A stretch of DNA of 64,000 nt from Geosiphon pyriformis (taxonomy: Eukaryota; Glomeromycota; Glomeromycetes; Archaeosporales; Geosiphonaceae). The notes under the pieces were generated by a model. That model was not told where the DNA came from. It was given only the letters and a program-made list of their open reading frames with translations, and searched no databases. A program made the position numbers and the translations under genes. Numbering within the stretch: position 1 is the stretch's first letter; the number at the start of each line of letters is the position of its first letter. This document shows, in pieces, positions 9,716-21,643 of this stretch. The stretch covers positions 446,241 through 510,240 of the forward strand of contig JAAOMT010000659.1 of NCBI GenBank assembly GCA_016748015.1, in the 5' to 3' direction.

Positions 9716-11285
9716 GACTGATAAACAGTGGCTTTAACTAGGGGATCCTCTCCAAAGAAATTGATGTTGGCATGATTGGGTCTTTGGTTGGGCACATTGT
9801 TGTTGTTGGGTCTGTTGTTCTGAGCATCATTGTTTCTGAGAACTGGTGGAGGCAGTGGAGGATTGTTGCAATCTCTTAAAAAGTGTCCAGTTAATCCACA
9901 GCAATAGCATACAAGTGGGCCATGATTTTGTTGTCTTTGATAAAGTGGTTGCTGGGGCTGATTGAAGTGTGGTTCAAATTTGGGTCTTTGTGGTTGTTGA
10001 TTTTTTCTGACTGCTTGGGCTAAGAGTTCTAATAACTGGGCAAAATTTGCTGTGAGTCTGTTTATTAACTGTTTATTTGGATTTTGAGTGTGAGTGATAA
10101 AAGAAGTAGCAGCCATTTGAGGGGCAGAAGCCATGACAGAAGCAAGAGCAAAAACTGGTAGTGTGGATCCCAAGTGCATCCTTTGGTTATCTTCAATTCT
10201 TTGTGCTAATTCAATGGCCATATCCATGGTGGGATTATCTTTCAGGGCCAGGAGGGACCAAAGAGCATATGATAGATCAGTTCTCAATCCTTTTGTGAAG
10301 GAGTGAATTTTTTGCTCTTCTGTCCAATTTTTTCTAGAGTCTACACGTTTGATTAGCTTTTTAATAGCCTTGGCATATTCAGTCACTACTTCTCCAAGAC
10401 CTTGGGTTCTTCTTTCCAATTCCATGTGCCATTTGGATATTAATATTGGGGTTCTGAACTTGGCCTCAAATCAGGTAGTGAAAGAGGTATTTTCTTCTCT
10501 AGCATTAATTGGTGTCCATCTGATTATTCTGTGTTGAGCATTGGCATCTGTTTCTTGTAAGAACCAGGTAGCAGGAGAGCCTTAGAAGTAGCCACCAACG
10601 ATTTGAAACTTGTATTCTTCATCATACTGGTTGGCTGTGACAGCTCTCTCAAAATCATCCAACCATTTAATTGAATCTTGTGTATCACCTCTAAATAGTA
10701 GTAGTGGGATATTGTTTCTTCTTCCTAGAGCAGTTTGTATATCTTGGAGGGTGGCCAGAATGTTTGCTTGCATGGGGTCATTAGCCATTGGTTCAGGGGT
10801 AACTGTTTGTGTAGACGAGTCTGATTCACTTGATAAAAGGTCAAAAACAGGGGCAGTTTGGTAACTTTCTTCTTCTGTTTCAAAGGGAGTTTTAGTTGCT
10901 TGATAAGCAGCAATCCAAATGTAGATTTGATGATTCAGATATTCAAAATTAGGAGGCTGTTGTTTAAAGGTTGCAGAATATAAGAGTTGATTGATACTGT
11001 TGTTTCTTTTTTCAAAGTCATTTTTAAAATAAGCTTGGTCAAAGTAATAGATCATATAAGCTATGTAGGTTTCAGCTGAATGCTCGTTCAGAAACCAGTT
11101 CCAAAAGTTTTGAAATTGTTTACTGGATTGTTCTTCAAGGGGGAAACAGATCAAGCAGGAGGGCAGAGGATTAAGTTCAATGAAATCTAGATCGTTTCTG
11201 TTGTGTGCTACAAAGTGTTCTTCTGATTGCTGTGGCAGATATGAGTAATCACCAATACAATGAGGGAATAAGTGAATTTTGACAA
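9703..11285 (-). pseudogene. Element B Gag with CCHC zinc knuckle
   Basis: The Gag frame is interrupted by stops at 10582 (TAA) and 10471 (TGA). The capsid region follows the second break (W-H-M-E-L-E-R-R-T-Q, K-L-I-K-R-V, F-T-K-G-L-R-T-D-L). The nucleocapsid has one knuckle, C-Y-C-C-G-L-T-G-H-F-L-R-D-C, near 9910-9869, between Pro/Gln- and Asn-rich tails. The frame is open upstream through the leader into the primer-binding site, with no ATG until well inside the protein, so the start codon is unclear: it was mutated, or initiation is unusual. Gag ends at the TAG at 9703 within the frameshift signal. Confidence 0.8.
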
Positions 11286-11302
11286 TCTCACAGGGAGCAC
11301 TA
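11286..11302 (-). other. Element B primer-binding site
   Basis: TAGTGCTCCCTGTGAGA on the minus strand, six bases after the LTR end. It differs by two bases from the TGGTGCTCCCTGTGAGG site at 13132-13116; the second base is a G-to-A change in the first triplet. This suggests families B and C are primed by the same tRNA. Confidence 0.6.
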
Positions 11303-11308
11303 CTTTTA

Positions 11309-11963
11309 TGTTATGGGTTGGAGTAATAAGCTAACAAATAGCAAGGGAGAACAGTATTGTATAGTGATGGAAATAAACAAAGAGGGAATTACAATAAGAA
11401 AGCGAATTGAATAAGTAGGAATTCAATGTGCATGATCAGTCTCATAAAAATCACAGTTGCTAATTTTTTCTTAAATCTGAAGGTAGAGAAATAGTCCGTG
11501 ATTGTTAACAAGATAACACTGCTGCTATTATTCTATGCCTCAACTCGGTGATTCTTAGAATCAATAACAGGTATCATTGTGCTTTTCAATTGTTTCTTTA
11601 TTCAATGAATTACAAGAGCAAGCCAATTGCTTCTTAGGCTAATTCTAACAAATACAAATCAAGAAGGGGAAAAGATAAGGTATGTAAATGCCAACAAGTA
11701 GATACTTGAAGATAAGGAAAGGGAAATAAGCAATTATGAGAGGAAGTAATTGATATTGTTTTATTTCATTACTTTGATCATGTCTTTCTACAGCTAAGGG
11801 AATCATCACTTATATAGCTATCTAAAGTGGTCAACAACCAGATCAACGGTCAGACCATTGATCAGGTCAACGATCACTATCTAAAAATAGGGTGGCTAAT
11901 TATATGACATCAGTGGCTAATATATGTGATAACTAATAAAAACTATGGGTTTCAACCATAACA
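11309..11963 (-). repeat. 5' LTR of element B
   Basis: 655 bp bounded by TGTTATGGGTTG at 11309 and CAACCATAACA at 11963, good inverted ends with one extra G. It adjoins the primer-binding site and gag leader of B on one side and decayed LINE sequence on the other, so B appears to have inserted into that LINE. No partner copy is present because the 3' end of B is missing. It is unlike LTR-A and the C-type LTRs. Confidence 0.75.
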
Positions 11964-12459
11964 CTATCTTTAAGTTTTATACAAAGTCAACAATTTTTTT
12001 ACTTATAGTCTTGGCACAACTAAAAATATATACAGCCTCCAAATACTATTTCTTAAACACAAAATTTTTATACAAAATAGTATAAATGATATTATTAAAT
12101 ACATATAAAAAAAGCATTTGTAAAACACAAGACAATAACAAGTTCAAACTTAATATAGAACTTTATTAAACCAAATGATTTAAGCAAATTTTTGTGAACA
12201 ACAAAATCTATTTTGTATATAAAAAAATGATTATAAAGTTCTATATTCTCATAATGAAAACACAATACATTAAGATATTTCTTATTATATAAGCATTTAT
12301 AAACAGCAACAGACAAATAACAATATAAAGTTTTTATAAAATATAAATGCAAATTAGTAATAAGTTTATTTGTAAACCAAAAATCATATACAAATTAAGA
12401 TACTAAACTAATAATGTCTAAATTCAATCTATATTTTTAATTATGTTTTCATTAACCAC
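11964..12459 (-). mobile_element. Decayed LINE ORF2 C-terminal remnant
   Basis: An open stretch at 12352-12095 reads like the C terminus of the LINE at 35809-42660. Its L-Y-F-I-K-T-L-Y-C-Y-L-S-V-A pattern matches S-Y-F-M-K-A-L-H-H-W-L-S-V-A there, followed by the same hydrophobic spacing. Sequence downstream to 11964 matches nucleotides equivalent to about 42160-42260 of that LINE. Most differences are C-to-T or G-to-A. It is cut by the LTR of B at 11963 and by a C-type LTR at 12460. Confidence 0.7.
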
Positions 12460-13115
12460 TGTTACTTATAAAGAAAAACAGATATAGAAAATAGTAGACC
12501 AATAAGGAAGTAGTAGTTAACACATGAGCACATTGCTCAAAAAATTATAACATATTGCTTAGGAATGTGAGCAATCTTGTAGAACATAAATTTATATATA
12601 TATAGCAGTAGTATTAAAAGCTAAAAAATAAGTCAATTAGACTCAAAGTCAAGAAAACTGAGAATTAGTAGAACTTTTAAAGTCAATTAGACTTGCAAGT
12701 CATAATTATTAAATACTCTTCTTTCAAAAGATAAAATACTATAACTTAAAATAAAATTACTCTCATATTAATGAAATTATCTATTATCTTTAAATCCATG
12801 TTATTATCTACTACTTAACCTGCTGGCACAATAGCTCTTAATCACGACTATTAACAAAACACTTATTTCTTTATTTTTTTTTATTTTTTATTTTTTTCTT
12901 TTGTTGTTTACTAAATTGATTAAAAAAATTAAGCACTAAGTTATTAACATCAAGAATTGCTTGGTAAAAAACCTTTGCGAGTAGATAGAGCATGTAAAAG
13001 AATTATGGATTACTTATTAAAGAAGTATTGGCCATTAAGCTAAAGAAAAAAATTGACAGAATTGTGATTCTGAGAAGCTACGAATAAACAACTATTAAAT
13101 CTCTGTTGGATTATA
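12460..13115 (+). repeat. C-type LTR, plus orientation, 3'-truncated
   Basis: It starts TGTTACTTATAAAG like the LTRs of element C and carries the same landmarks (CAGTAGTATTAAAAG, a T-rich TTTATTTTT block, GGCCATTAAGCT). It ends in ATTATAC at 13115, where it meets the primer-binding site of the oppositely oriented LTR at 13135-13943. Those two LTRs are the arms of a large inverted repeat. This copy lacks its last 150 or so bases. Confidence 0.82.
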
Positions 13116-13132
13116 CCTCACAGGGAGCACCA
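13116..13132 (-). other. Primer-binding site of the solo C-type LTR
   Basis: TGGTGCTCCCTGTGAGG on the minus strand, directly inside the LTR end (GTAACA TT TGG). It is followed only by GTATAAT before the sequence turns into the inverted LTR copy, so nothing of the element body is left. Confidence 0.75.
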
Positions 13133-13134
13133 AA

Positions 13135-13943
13135 TGTTACAGATGATTATTTGGAGTCTTAAAGCAAATAACAAACTTGTAACTTGGTGCTCAATTAATA
13201 TAATATTGTTGGTAATATCTGAAGGTGTTGTTTGTCTAAAGGTTTTGGTTAAGTTCTTTGTATAATAAACAGAAATTCAATAATTGTTTATTTGTAGCTT
13301 CCCAAAATCACAATTCTGTCAATTTTTTTTTTCAGCTTAATGGCTGGTACTCTTTTAGTAAGTAATTCATAATTTTTTTACATGTTCTATCCACTTGCAG
13401 AAGTCTTTTACTAGGCAATTTTTGACATTAATAACTCAGTACTTAATCCTTTTAATCAATTTAGTAAACAACAAAATAAAAAAAAATAAAATAAAAAAAA
13501 TAAAAAAAAATAAAAAAATAAGTGTCCTGTCAATAGCCATAATTAAAAGCTATTGTGCTAGCAGGTTAAATAGTGGATAATAACATAGATTTAAGGATAA
13601 TGAATAATTTTATTAATATAAGAGTGATTTTAATTCAAGTTATAATATTTTATTTTTTGAAGGAAGAGTATTTAATAATTATGATCTGTGAGTCTAATTG
13701 ACTCTAAAAGTTCTACTAACTCTTAGTCTTCTTGACTTTGAGCTTAATTGACTTATTTTCTAGCTTCTGATACTACTACTATATATACATAAATTTATGT
13801 TCTATGAGATTGCTCATATTCCTGAACAATATGTTATGATTTCTTGAACAATATTCACATTGCTGAGCAATGTACTCATGTGCTAACTACTACTCCTTTA
13901 TTGGTCTATTATTTTCTATATTTGTTTTTCTTTATGAATAACA
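13135..13943 (-). repeat. C-type LTR, minus orientation, full length
   Basis: 809 bp with TGTTACAGATG at 13135 and ATGAATAACA at 13943. Its reverse complement matches 12460-13115 over the whole length of that copy, mostly with transitions. It keeps the 3' portion missing from the partner. A (TAAAAAAA)n-like A-rich tract lies near 13480-13520. Confidence 0.85.
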
Positions 13944-16200
13944 TCATATTAAACTTAAGTTTAATTTTTTAATAAACATAATAAACAGTCTTAAAAACAT
14001 TTTAAACAAAATGATAAATATTTTTAGATATTGCAAATATATTATTAATTATAAAAAATATAAATTAATTATTGAATTATATAATAAAAATTTATTAATA
14101 TAATTTAAAAATTATTAATTTTGTATTTTTATGTAGTTATCTAAAATATATTAATATAATATTTATAAATAAATAGACAAATAATGTTATTTTTTTGGTT
14201 TTTTAAAATAATTAAAATTTACATAATTGCTTTTAAAAAATCTGTATAATTATATAATTTTTTAAGTAAATAATTTAAAATAATCAAAAATAATATAAAA
14301 ACTAAATTAATTTTGTATTATGTAAATTATTAAATCAATTAAATTAAACTTTAAAATTTAAATTATATACTTTTTTAAAATAATATTATATAATACAAAA
14401 TAAATATTAATTAAAAAAAACTTGGATTTTGTTTAAAATATACATAAATATTTATGTTAATTCAGAAAAAATAAAATTGTTTAATTTTGTTAATAAGTAT
14501 TTATAATTATTTAGTTTTTTTAAATAAGAAAAAAATTGATTAAATAAATTTTTTAACAAATTTAAATTTATTATGTATTAGATTTAAGACTTATAAAACA
14601 TAATTTATTATAAAAAAAATATTAATACAAAGTTTTTATTAAAAATAAAAGTATTAATATTTTATATAATTAAAATTTTTATTAATATAAATTTAAATAA
14701 ATAGCAATTAATAATTAAGTTATAAATAATAAATTATATAAATAATATAATTTAAGTAGAAAATAATTTTTTAAAGTTTGATTTTATATTAGAAAAAATC
14801 TGTTAAGATTTTAAGTACATATTTTTTAAAAATTATAATATAAAAAATAAAAATATTGATTTTTATAAATTATATAACAATAAATAAAAAACAGATACAA
14901 ATAATAAATTATTAAAATTAATACAATATATATAATACTTAGTAAAAAATTAGATATTTTGATTAATAATACTATTAATTTTGGTATTGTTTATAAATTT
15001 TAAAAAGTTAGATATTAAAGTTGTATTATTTAAAAATAATAACTTATCTATTATAAAAAAAAATTGTTTTCAAAAATTCTATAAATATAATGCAAAAAAT
15101 TTTGATATAAAAATAAAATATAAGATAGAAATAATCTTAATATTTTATATCTAATTTTTTATTAATAAATATAAATTATTATTTGAATTGGTTAAACTAT
15201 TATTTTGTCTGTTTTAAGTTATTAAAATTGATTAGAACTTTGAATTTTTAAAATAATATATAAAATATAGTTTTAATTAGTTCAAATAATTGATTATGTA
15301 TTATAAATTTATAAACTATATTTAATTTAAAATTAATATTGTTATATTGTATTAAGTAATAGTTAAATTACGTTTATTATTACATAATAACAATAAAAAA
15401 TTAAATTATAAAATAATAATAAAATTTTAATTGATAACACAAAATAAAATAAAAATTTATATTAAATTCAAGTTAAATTTAATTTATAATATTATATAAT
15501 ATAATTTTTAATTAGTTTAATAGATTTGGTAAATATTTAATTTATTAATTTAATTTGGTTTAATTTAAAATAATATTATAAAAAATAAAATTGTTTACCA
15601 AGTTTTTATATTATTTTCAAATTTATAATATATTATAATAATTTTTTTATAGTTTAATATAGATTAATTAATTTTTATAATACACATTGCATTTTTGCCT
15701 TTATCATATTGTTGCTTTATTTATCATAGAATGTAGGTTTTGATGGCTTTTTGGCTCTTGATAATTAAGGTATTTATAAAAAATTGTTAATGTTTTTTTG
15801 CTTGGATATTACTATTAAAAAAAAGTTTAAATAATTATTGAGTTATTTTAGTTCTTTTTTGTTATTAAATTTTTAAATTTTTAATATTTAGGTATTGAAT
15901 TTTTTTAATATTTATAATTGTACACATTTTTTTGATAATTCTAAATAAATACTATTATTAAAGCTTATTAAATTTTATAACATCTATTTTTAATAAAAAA
16001 CATTGTTTTTTAAATTTTTTGTTAAAATAATAACAAATATTATTTTTATTCATTTAATAATAATAAAACCTGTTATTTTTTATGATTTTTTATTTTATTA
16101 AATTGTAAAAAGTTATTCATTAGATCATTCCTAAAATTATTATTTTTTATATCACAGTATAAGAATATGTCTAAAATCGTAAAATTTAACTTTTAGCCTA
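13944..16200. other. AT desert without recognisable genes
   Basis: About 2.2 kb of almost pure A/T with no sustained open frame, RNA gene or recognisable repeat. It may be transposon DNA decayed beyond recognition. GC content rises sharply at about 16190, just before the aminopeptidase gene. Confidence 0.8.
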
Positions 16201-16291
16201 AATATAAATGTATTTAACCTAATGAATTACACGTGAAAATCGAAGTTATACTATTTGATGTGGATCTCGAGCGATTTTCCGTCTTTAAAAA

Positions 16292-18338
16292 ATGGCACTT
16301 CCAAAACTCACTAGTGTCTCTACACTCGAGACTTCTGGTTATGATGGGGCTGTCATAATTTTTTCAGATATTAAAAGCATACAGCCCCCAAATGCAAGAG
16401 TTTCATATGCAGCTACTATACAACATTATGCCTCTATTGACAAGAGCTTTGGTGAGGAGGTAATTCTTATAGCTGACGTTAATGCACCTGGTGGTAGGCT
16501 GGTTTTGGCTCCAACTGGAAGTTTGAACGACGACGTTGATGATGTTAGAAGGTTTTTTGGTGAGCTTCTCCTTCTCTCTTCACGCCCGGAGTTTTTTTTT
16601 CGAAGTTTTCTTTTACCCACCTTAAATGCTAGACGTTGCCAACAAAGCCACAAAGCGCGCTATCACAGCAGGAATACGTAAACCACTCTTTTATTTCGCT
16701 GACCCGCCTTTGGAAAACAATGAACAATATGAGAAATTTGTTCAAGTTACTCTTTTGGGTGCATTGGATGCCGCTTTTCAACAGTTAACTTTTCGCGAAC
16801 ATAGTGCAAAAATCGGAAAACCATGGAGACAAATAGATGAGATTGGAATCGTACTGGAAGGTTTGCTTGATTCATCAGAAGTGTCAGATAGCTTGTTTAA
16901 AACAGTCATTGCAATCGAGGAGGGAAAGAGAGTGGTCAAAGGTGAGGTAATCTTTTTACCTTTATCAGAAATTGATCTTGTAATAAGCTTTGCATTTCTT
17001 TTAGACCTTGGATCCCCCGACCCCGAGCGCATGTCTCCTTTAAATTTTACGAATTACGTAAGGGAAACCTTTGAGGATTGTGAAAACATCCATGTCACGG
17101 TAATTGATGATTTGAGCGTTATTGCGCAAGAGTATCCCTTATTATACGCTGTAACAAGAGCATCACTTCCTGGTTTGTGCTAATTATTTTTACCTGGAAT
17201 TTTCTCAATTTCTCATTAATAATTTAATTCTTTTAATAGTGAAAAGACATCACCCACGAGTTGTTAAACTTGAATATAAGTCACCCGAACAATCCAAAGT
17301 AAAAGAAAAGTTAAGTGCCTGCACTCGTTTTTCTATTGGTCATATAAATTTCAATCTTCAATTCAGATTTTTCTCATAGTCTCTTCTTCGTTGGCAAGGG
17401 GGTTACCTATGATACCGGTGGCGCTGATATCAAAGCGGGGGGTCACATGCGAGGTTTGAATTTTATTACTAAATTTTCCGCATCTTTTAACGTAAATATG
17501 TTTAACACTATCTTTAGGGATGTCACGAGATAAATGTGGTGCTGCTACGGTGGCAGGATTTTTAAAGACAGTTTCAAAATTGAATCCTGAAAATATTAAT
17601 GTGACAGGAGCTCTTGCACTCGTTAGAAACAGTGTTGGTTCCGATTCATATGTTAGTGATGAGGTGATTTATTCCAGAGCTGGGGTGCGTGGTACGTAAC
17701 GATGAAACATCTTTTATTTTGTTTGTGATTATGTAAAAGGTCAAGTTAAATTTACGATATTCACCAAGCTTATCATTTCACATCGGAATTCAGTTTTGGT
17801 CGGTAATACCGATGCTGAAGGCCGCATGGTTATGACCGATTTGCTAGCAGAATTCAAAGATCTCGCCTTGAATAGCAATTCGAATATCCCATCGCGACTC
17901 TTCACAGTCGCCACATTGACAGGGCACGCTTGGATAGCATGTGGTACATATGGTGTAACTCTTGACAATGGCCCCGCTAGAAAAGCAGGGATAAGTGATC
18001 GTGTTGCTCGTGCAGGCCATATTTGGGGTGATCCTTTTGAAATATCCACTTTGCGTCGAGATGATTATAAATTTGTTGAGCCTGGTAGTAATCGCGAAGA
18101 TGTGGTACAAGCCAATGATCGCCCATCTACTCAAACCTCCAGAGGGCATCAATTTCCCGCTGCCTTTATGATCATTGCCTCCGGCTTAAACAATAATAGT
18201 TTGAAGGCGCCAAAAGAAAAGCAACTTTGCTATACCCATTTAGATATTGCGGGTAATTCTGAAGTTTCGGCAGAGGGCTTAAGTCTGGGAACAGTAACAG
18301 GATATCCTATCACTGCTTTGGCAGGAGCATTTTTGTAA
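16292..18338 (+). CDS. Leucyl aminopeptidase, M17 family, six exons
   Basis: Predicted cytosolic metallo-aminopeptidase that removes N-terminal residues from peptides, using two divalent metals. Exons 16292-16559, 16633-17172, 17240-17309, 17380-17453, 17518-17691 and 17794-18338 join in frame to 556 residues; all introns are GT-AG and 64-102 nt. The catalytic core is complete: G-K-G-V-T-Y-D-T-G-G-A-D-I-K (metal-binding Lys and Asp, catalytic Lys), M-S-R-D-K-C-G-A-A (metal Asp) and the family signature N-T-D-A-E-G-R (metal Asp and Glu, catalytic Arg), spaced as in bovine LAP. The first ATG after a CACGTG box (16230) is taken as start; no signal peptide is seen. The sequence resembles the NPEPL1/worm LAP-1 branch more than bacterial PepA, from memory. 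Confidence 0.93.
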
Positions 18339-18787
18339 CAGAATATTTATAGTTTAGGACTTATGTTATGTATTCCTGATCTTAGTAAAAAAAAATACAG
18401 TTTCGCAATGTTGATTAGGCTGATTTATATTTTCGATTATTTATTAGCATGATGCTGAAGGATAAAAATATATGGGACGAAAAAAAGCAATAACTCATTA
18501 TTCGTTTTCATATGAAGTTATCAACATTATGCTAATCAAGATTTACTATTTTGAGCATTATCAGGACAATCCCAGAATCCCCGAATGATTATAACTATAA
18601 CCGAAACCTCAAGAATAAGGACAGTATTTCACCTTATTCATTTCGTCGTGGCTTTCATAGTGACCATGCGACAGTTAATCATTTGCTATTTATTTTTAAG
18701 AATATATTAAGGTTTTTAAGAATAGATAGGATTGTGGATGGTAGGCAATTAGTAAAGCGACTTTTCCTTATTCCAGTGCTGACTGGT
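18339..18787. other. Convergent intergenic region
   Basis: It lies between the 3' ends of the aminopeptidase and RPS2 genes and holds only 3' UTR-like AT-rich sequence. An open frame at 18551-18832 (plus) overlaps the last exon of RPS2 and has no recognisable features. Confidence 0.6.
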
Positions 18788-19961
18788 TTATGTTCTTTTT
18801 TTTTCTTGCCCCTTCTGTTTAAATTAGAATAAAAGTATTAGAACATATAAATTGGTAAACAAATATTTCCTAATGATACTCACAGCCAAAATATCGCTAA
18901 ATTCTTGGAAGGGGGAAGGCTCGAATTTGGTATCTATCCACAAGTCAGGTGTCAGGAAGGCGTAGGTGTTGCCAATAGCGGCGAAAGTAGCCTTGACAAA
19001 ATTGCCCAAAGTACGGGTAGAACCGCGGGAAGTGGTATAACAGTCGGTGATACCAGCAAGTTGTAAAAGCTTCTTTGGGGTAGGAGCCGCGACAATTCCA
19101 GTACCACGTGGTGCAGGGACGAGGCGACAGATAACAGACCCACATCTTCCAGTAACTTTCGAAGGAACAGTGTGCGGTTCACCTAGGGAAGAGCCCCAAT
19201 AACCACGTCGAACCGGGATGACGGAGAGCTTAGCAAGGATGATCGCACCACGTATTGCAGTCGCTACTTCCTTTGAGCATTTTACCCCAAGCCCTACATG
19301 CCCATTGGAATCACCAATAACAACGAAAGCCTATATGATAAGGGATTGAATGTTAAGACTTGGGTACGCGAGTTCATTGAATTGATTCAAGATTCTTGAT
19401 TGGCACCTTAAATCGAGTCCGTTGACCAGCACGGGTTTGCTTCTGAACCGGCATTATTTTCATGACCTCATCCTTCAATTTAGGAAGGAAGTGATCTACA
19501 ATTTGGTACTCTTTGATTGGCAGGGAAAAGAGATAGATTTGCTCAATGTCCTTTATTTTCCCTTCTTTTACAAGACGCCCAAGTTTGGTTACTGGCACCC
19601 TATGAAGATGACCAGAAAAAATGTGTAATTGAATCGTAAAAAGTTTATAACACGATAATATAGATCATCAATTCACCATTCTTTTTCATCCTCTTTACGA
19701 GCACCGCGACGGCCCCGACCCCGTCCACGACCACGTCCTCTGTCACCACCGCGACCACGTCCGAAACCACCACGTCCTATGCATAATGTTTTAACATATT
19801 ATTTAAAAGGGTGAATATTTTTTAGAATAAGGGATATTTGTTATATTAAGCAAGCAGAAGGGTTTTAACTTCAAGAAATATTGCTAATCTTATCCGAATC
19901 ACATTCTATATATAAAACGAAACTTACCCCCACGACTATCGGCCGGTGCTGAGTCAGCCAT
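18788..19961 (-). CDS. RPS2: 40S ribosomal protein uS5 (S2), five exons
   Basis: Component of the small ribosomal subunit near the mRNA entry channel. Exons on the minus strand: 19961-19928, 19776-19677, 19599-19407, 19330-18884 and 18814-18788, totalling 266 residues with all splice junctions in frame. It has the eukaryotic uS5 layout: an Arg/Gly repeat N terminus, [12 protein letters not shown], the S5 double-stranded RNA-binding region ([17 protein letters not shown]), the A-P-R-G-T-G-I-V motif and a short basic tail ending E-K-K-R-T. The Arg/Gly-rich block is encoded in exon 2. The first exon codes only 11 residues. The tail exon is nine codons including the stop. A CCAAT-containing element shared with RPL24 lies upstream at 20238. 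Confidence 0.95.
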
Positions 19962-20237
19962 TTGCTGTCAGTTTAGAGTATTTTTATTATTAGTTGTGTG
20001 TCAAGAAGTAAAATATTTAGAGACACCTTCCAAAGTAGGAAATTATTTTTACAAAATGAAAATTTCAAACTTCCCAACTAAAGAGCTCGAGCTAGTATGA
20101 ATGATATTAAGGATGGATTGATACTCACATAATCTTTTTAAGTTTGGATAAACCTTTGGTTGGGTGGAGGATCGAAAGAAAGAAAATTATTTCACAATTC
20201 TTTTGTCTTTATTCGAGTTACCCCACTAATGGCTCAC

Positions 20238-20248
20238 TCCTGATTGGT
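20238..20248 (-). promoter_or_regulatory. CCAAT-type element upstream of RPS2
   Basis: ACCAATCAGGA on the minus strand, 277 bp upstream of the RPS2 ATG. The identical 11-mer lies upstream of RPL24 at 29001-29011, in the same orientation relative to its gene. It contains the core CCAAT bound by Hap/NF-Y complexes. Confidence 0.5.
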
Positions 20249-20948
20249 AAATATCGAGATCTCTAATCAAGTGACCAAAAATGAATCTTGAAGAACGTAA
20301 AAAAAATACAATTCATCATTTCACTAATATATTTTTATTTGACAAACCTCATTAATCACTCACTTAAAAAATAAAATCATTGTAACATCACCTTCAAAAA
20401 AAATAAAAATATGTTAAATATATTTTTTTAAGCTACAAATATATATATATATATATATATATTATCCAAGTTATTTTATTATTATAAATAATGATTAATT
20501 ATAATTACAATTCATAACATCACTTAAAATTTAATTTATCACAAAAAACATTAAATTTTTTTAAAATATTAATCAAATTATTGTATAAATAGATAATGAT
20601 TTTTATAATTAATAATATAATTAATTTTTTATATCAATAATAGTTTTAATTTATTTTTATGTATTAATTTTTTATATGCAATCTTTCTTCATAAAATTAC
20701 ATTTTTTCTGATTTTTAATTTAATGTTTTAATTGAATTTTATTTTTTTATATTATTAATATATTTTTTAAAGTATTTTAATTTTTTAATTTTGAATCTGA
20801 TATAATTGATTTTAATAAATATGTTTTTAGATAAATAAAGTATATTAAATAATATTTTTTAATAAATATACATTTGTAATTATAATATTAATTTAAAACA
20901 AAGTTTTTTAATTTTAATACTATTTCAAATGCAAAAATAATAACAAGT

Positions 20949-20949
20949 A

Positions 20950-20991
<42 letters not shown>
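20949..20991 (+). repeat. (AAT)n microsatellite
   Basis: Fourteen uninterrupted AAT/ATA units within an AT-rich spacer. Confidence 0.9.
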
Positions 20992-21608
20992 CTAATTAAA
21001 TATTTTTAATGCTAAAATTTCAACAAATTTTTTGTTTTATCAGTTGGTTTCATAAATTATTTAATGCATATTTTATAATTTAAAAACTTAATCTATATTC
21101 AGACAGTATTTTACAATATTATGCAAATAAAATAAATATTAAATACCTTAGATTATGTTAACTAATAAACAATAAAACAATATTAAAAATATTAAAATCA
21201 AAATTAACCAATAACAAAAGTTTATTACAGTTAATAAAATTTATAGTTTTGCCATATTATTATAATAAAATCTTTTTAATAACTATTTTAAACAGTTAAA
21301 AATTTAAGACCACTTTTTATTTTATTGTATTTTATATTGCCAAAATATTTAAAAACTGTTAAATATCAATTTTAAAAATTGTTTTATTGTTTAAAAAAAT
21401 TATATATATATTAAATATAAAGATAATAATTTGTGTAATTATAAAAATACATTTAATTTTTTTGGTACCTATAAATTATTTATAATTCACGTTTTTTTTA
21501 TTATGTTAATTAATTCAAATTTTTGATTCCAATTTTTTTTTTTTTACTTTTTTTTATGAAATTTTGAAAATGGGTTTTAATTAATGTGTAATTCAAAATT
21601 TTTTTTTC

Positions 21609-21609
21609 A

Positions 21610-21643
<34 letters not shown>
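21609..21643. repeat. AAT/ATT perfect palindrome
   Basis: A run of AAT units turns directly into ATT units and back to AA, giving a self-complementary stretch of about 35 bases that could extrude as a hairpin. Confidence 0.75.

Larger units (their letters stand above)
6066..11963 (-). mobile_element. Ty3/Gypsy element B, 3' end lost
   Basis: Minus-strand order: 5' LTR (11963-11309), primer-binding site (11302-11286), gag with CCHC knuckle, -1 frameshift site (9715-9709), protease, acidic linker, cysteine cluster, reverse transcriptase, RNase H, integrase. The integrase is cut at about 6070 and abuts LTR-A, so the integrase C terminus and 3' LTR of B are missing. Damage: stops at 10582, 10471, 9290 and 7478; a one-base loss near 7184 in RNase H; and a second frame change in the RNase H-integrase linker. 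Element D (57841-60698) is a much more decayed copy of the same pol. Confidence 0.88.

Noticed and set aside
13395-13580. 61-residue lysine/isoleucine-rich ORF
   Set aside because: It lies wholly in a solo LTR, across its A-rich tract.
18551-18832. 93-residue plus-strand ORF
   Set aside because: It overlaps the last RPS2 exon on the other strand, has no family features and lies where 3' UTRs are expected.
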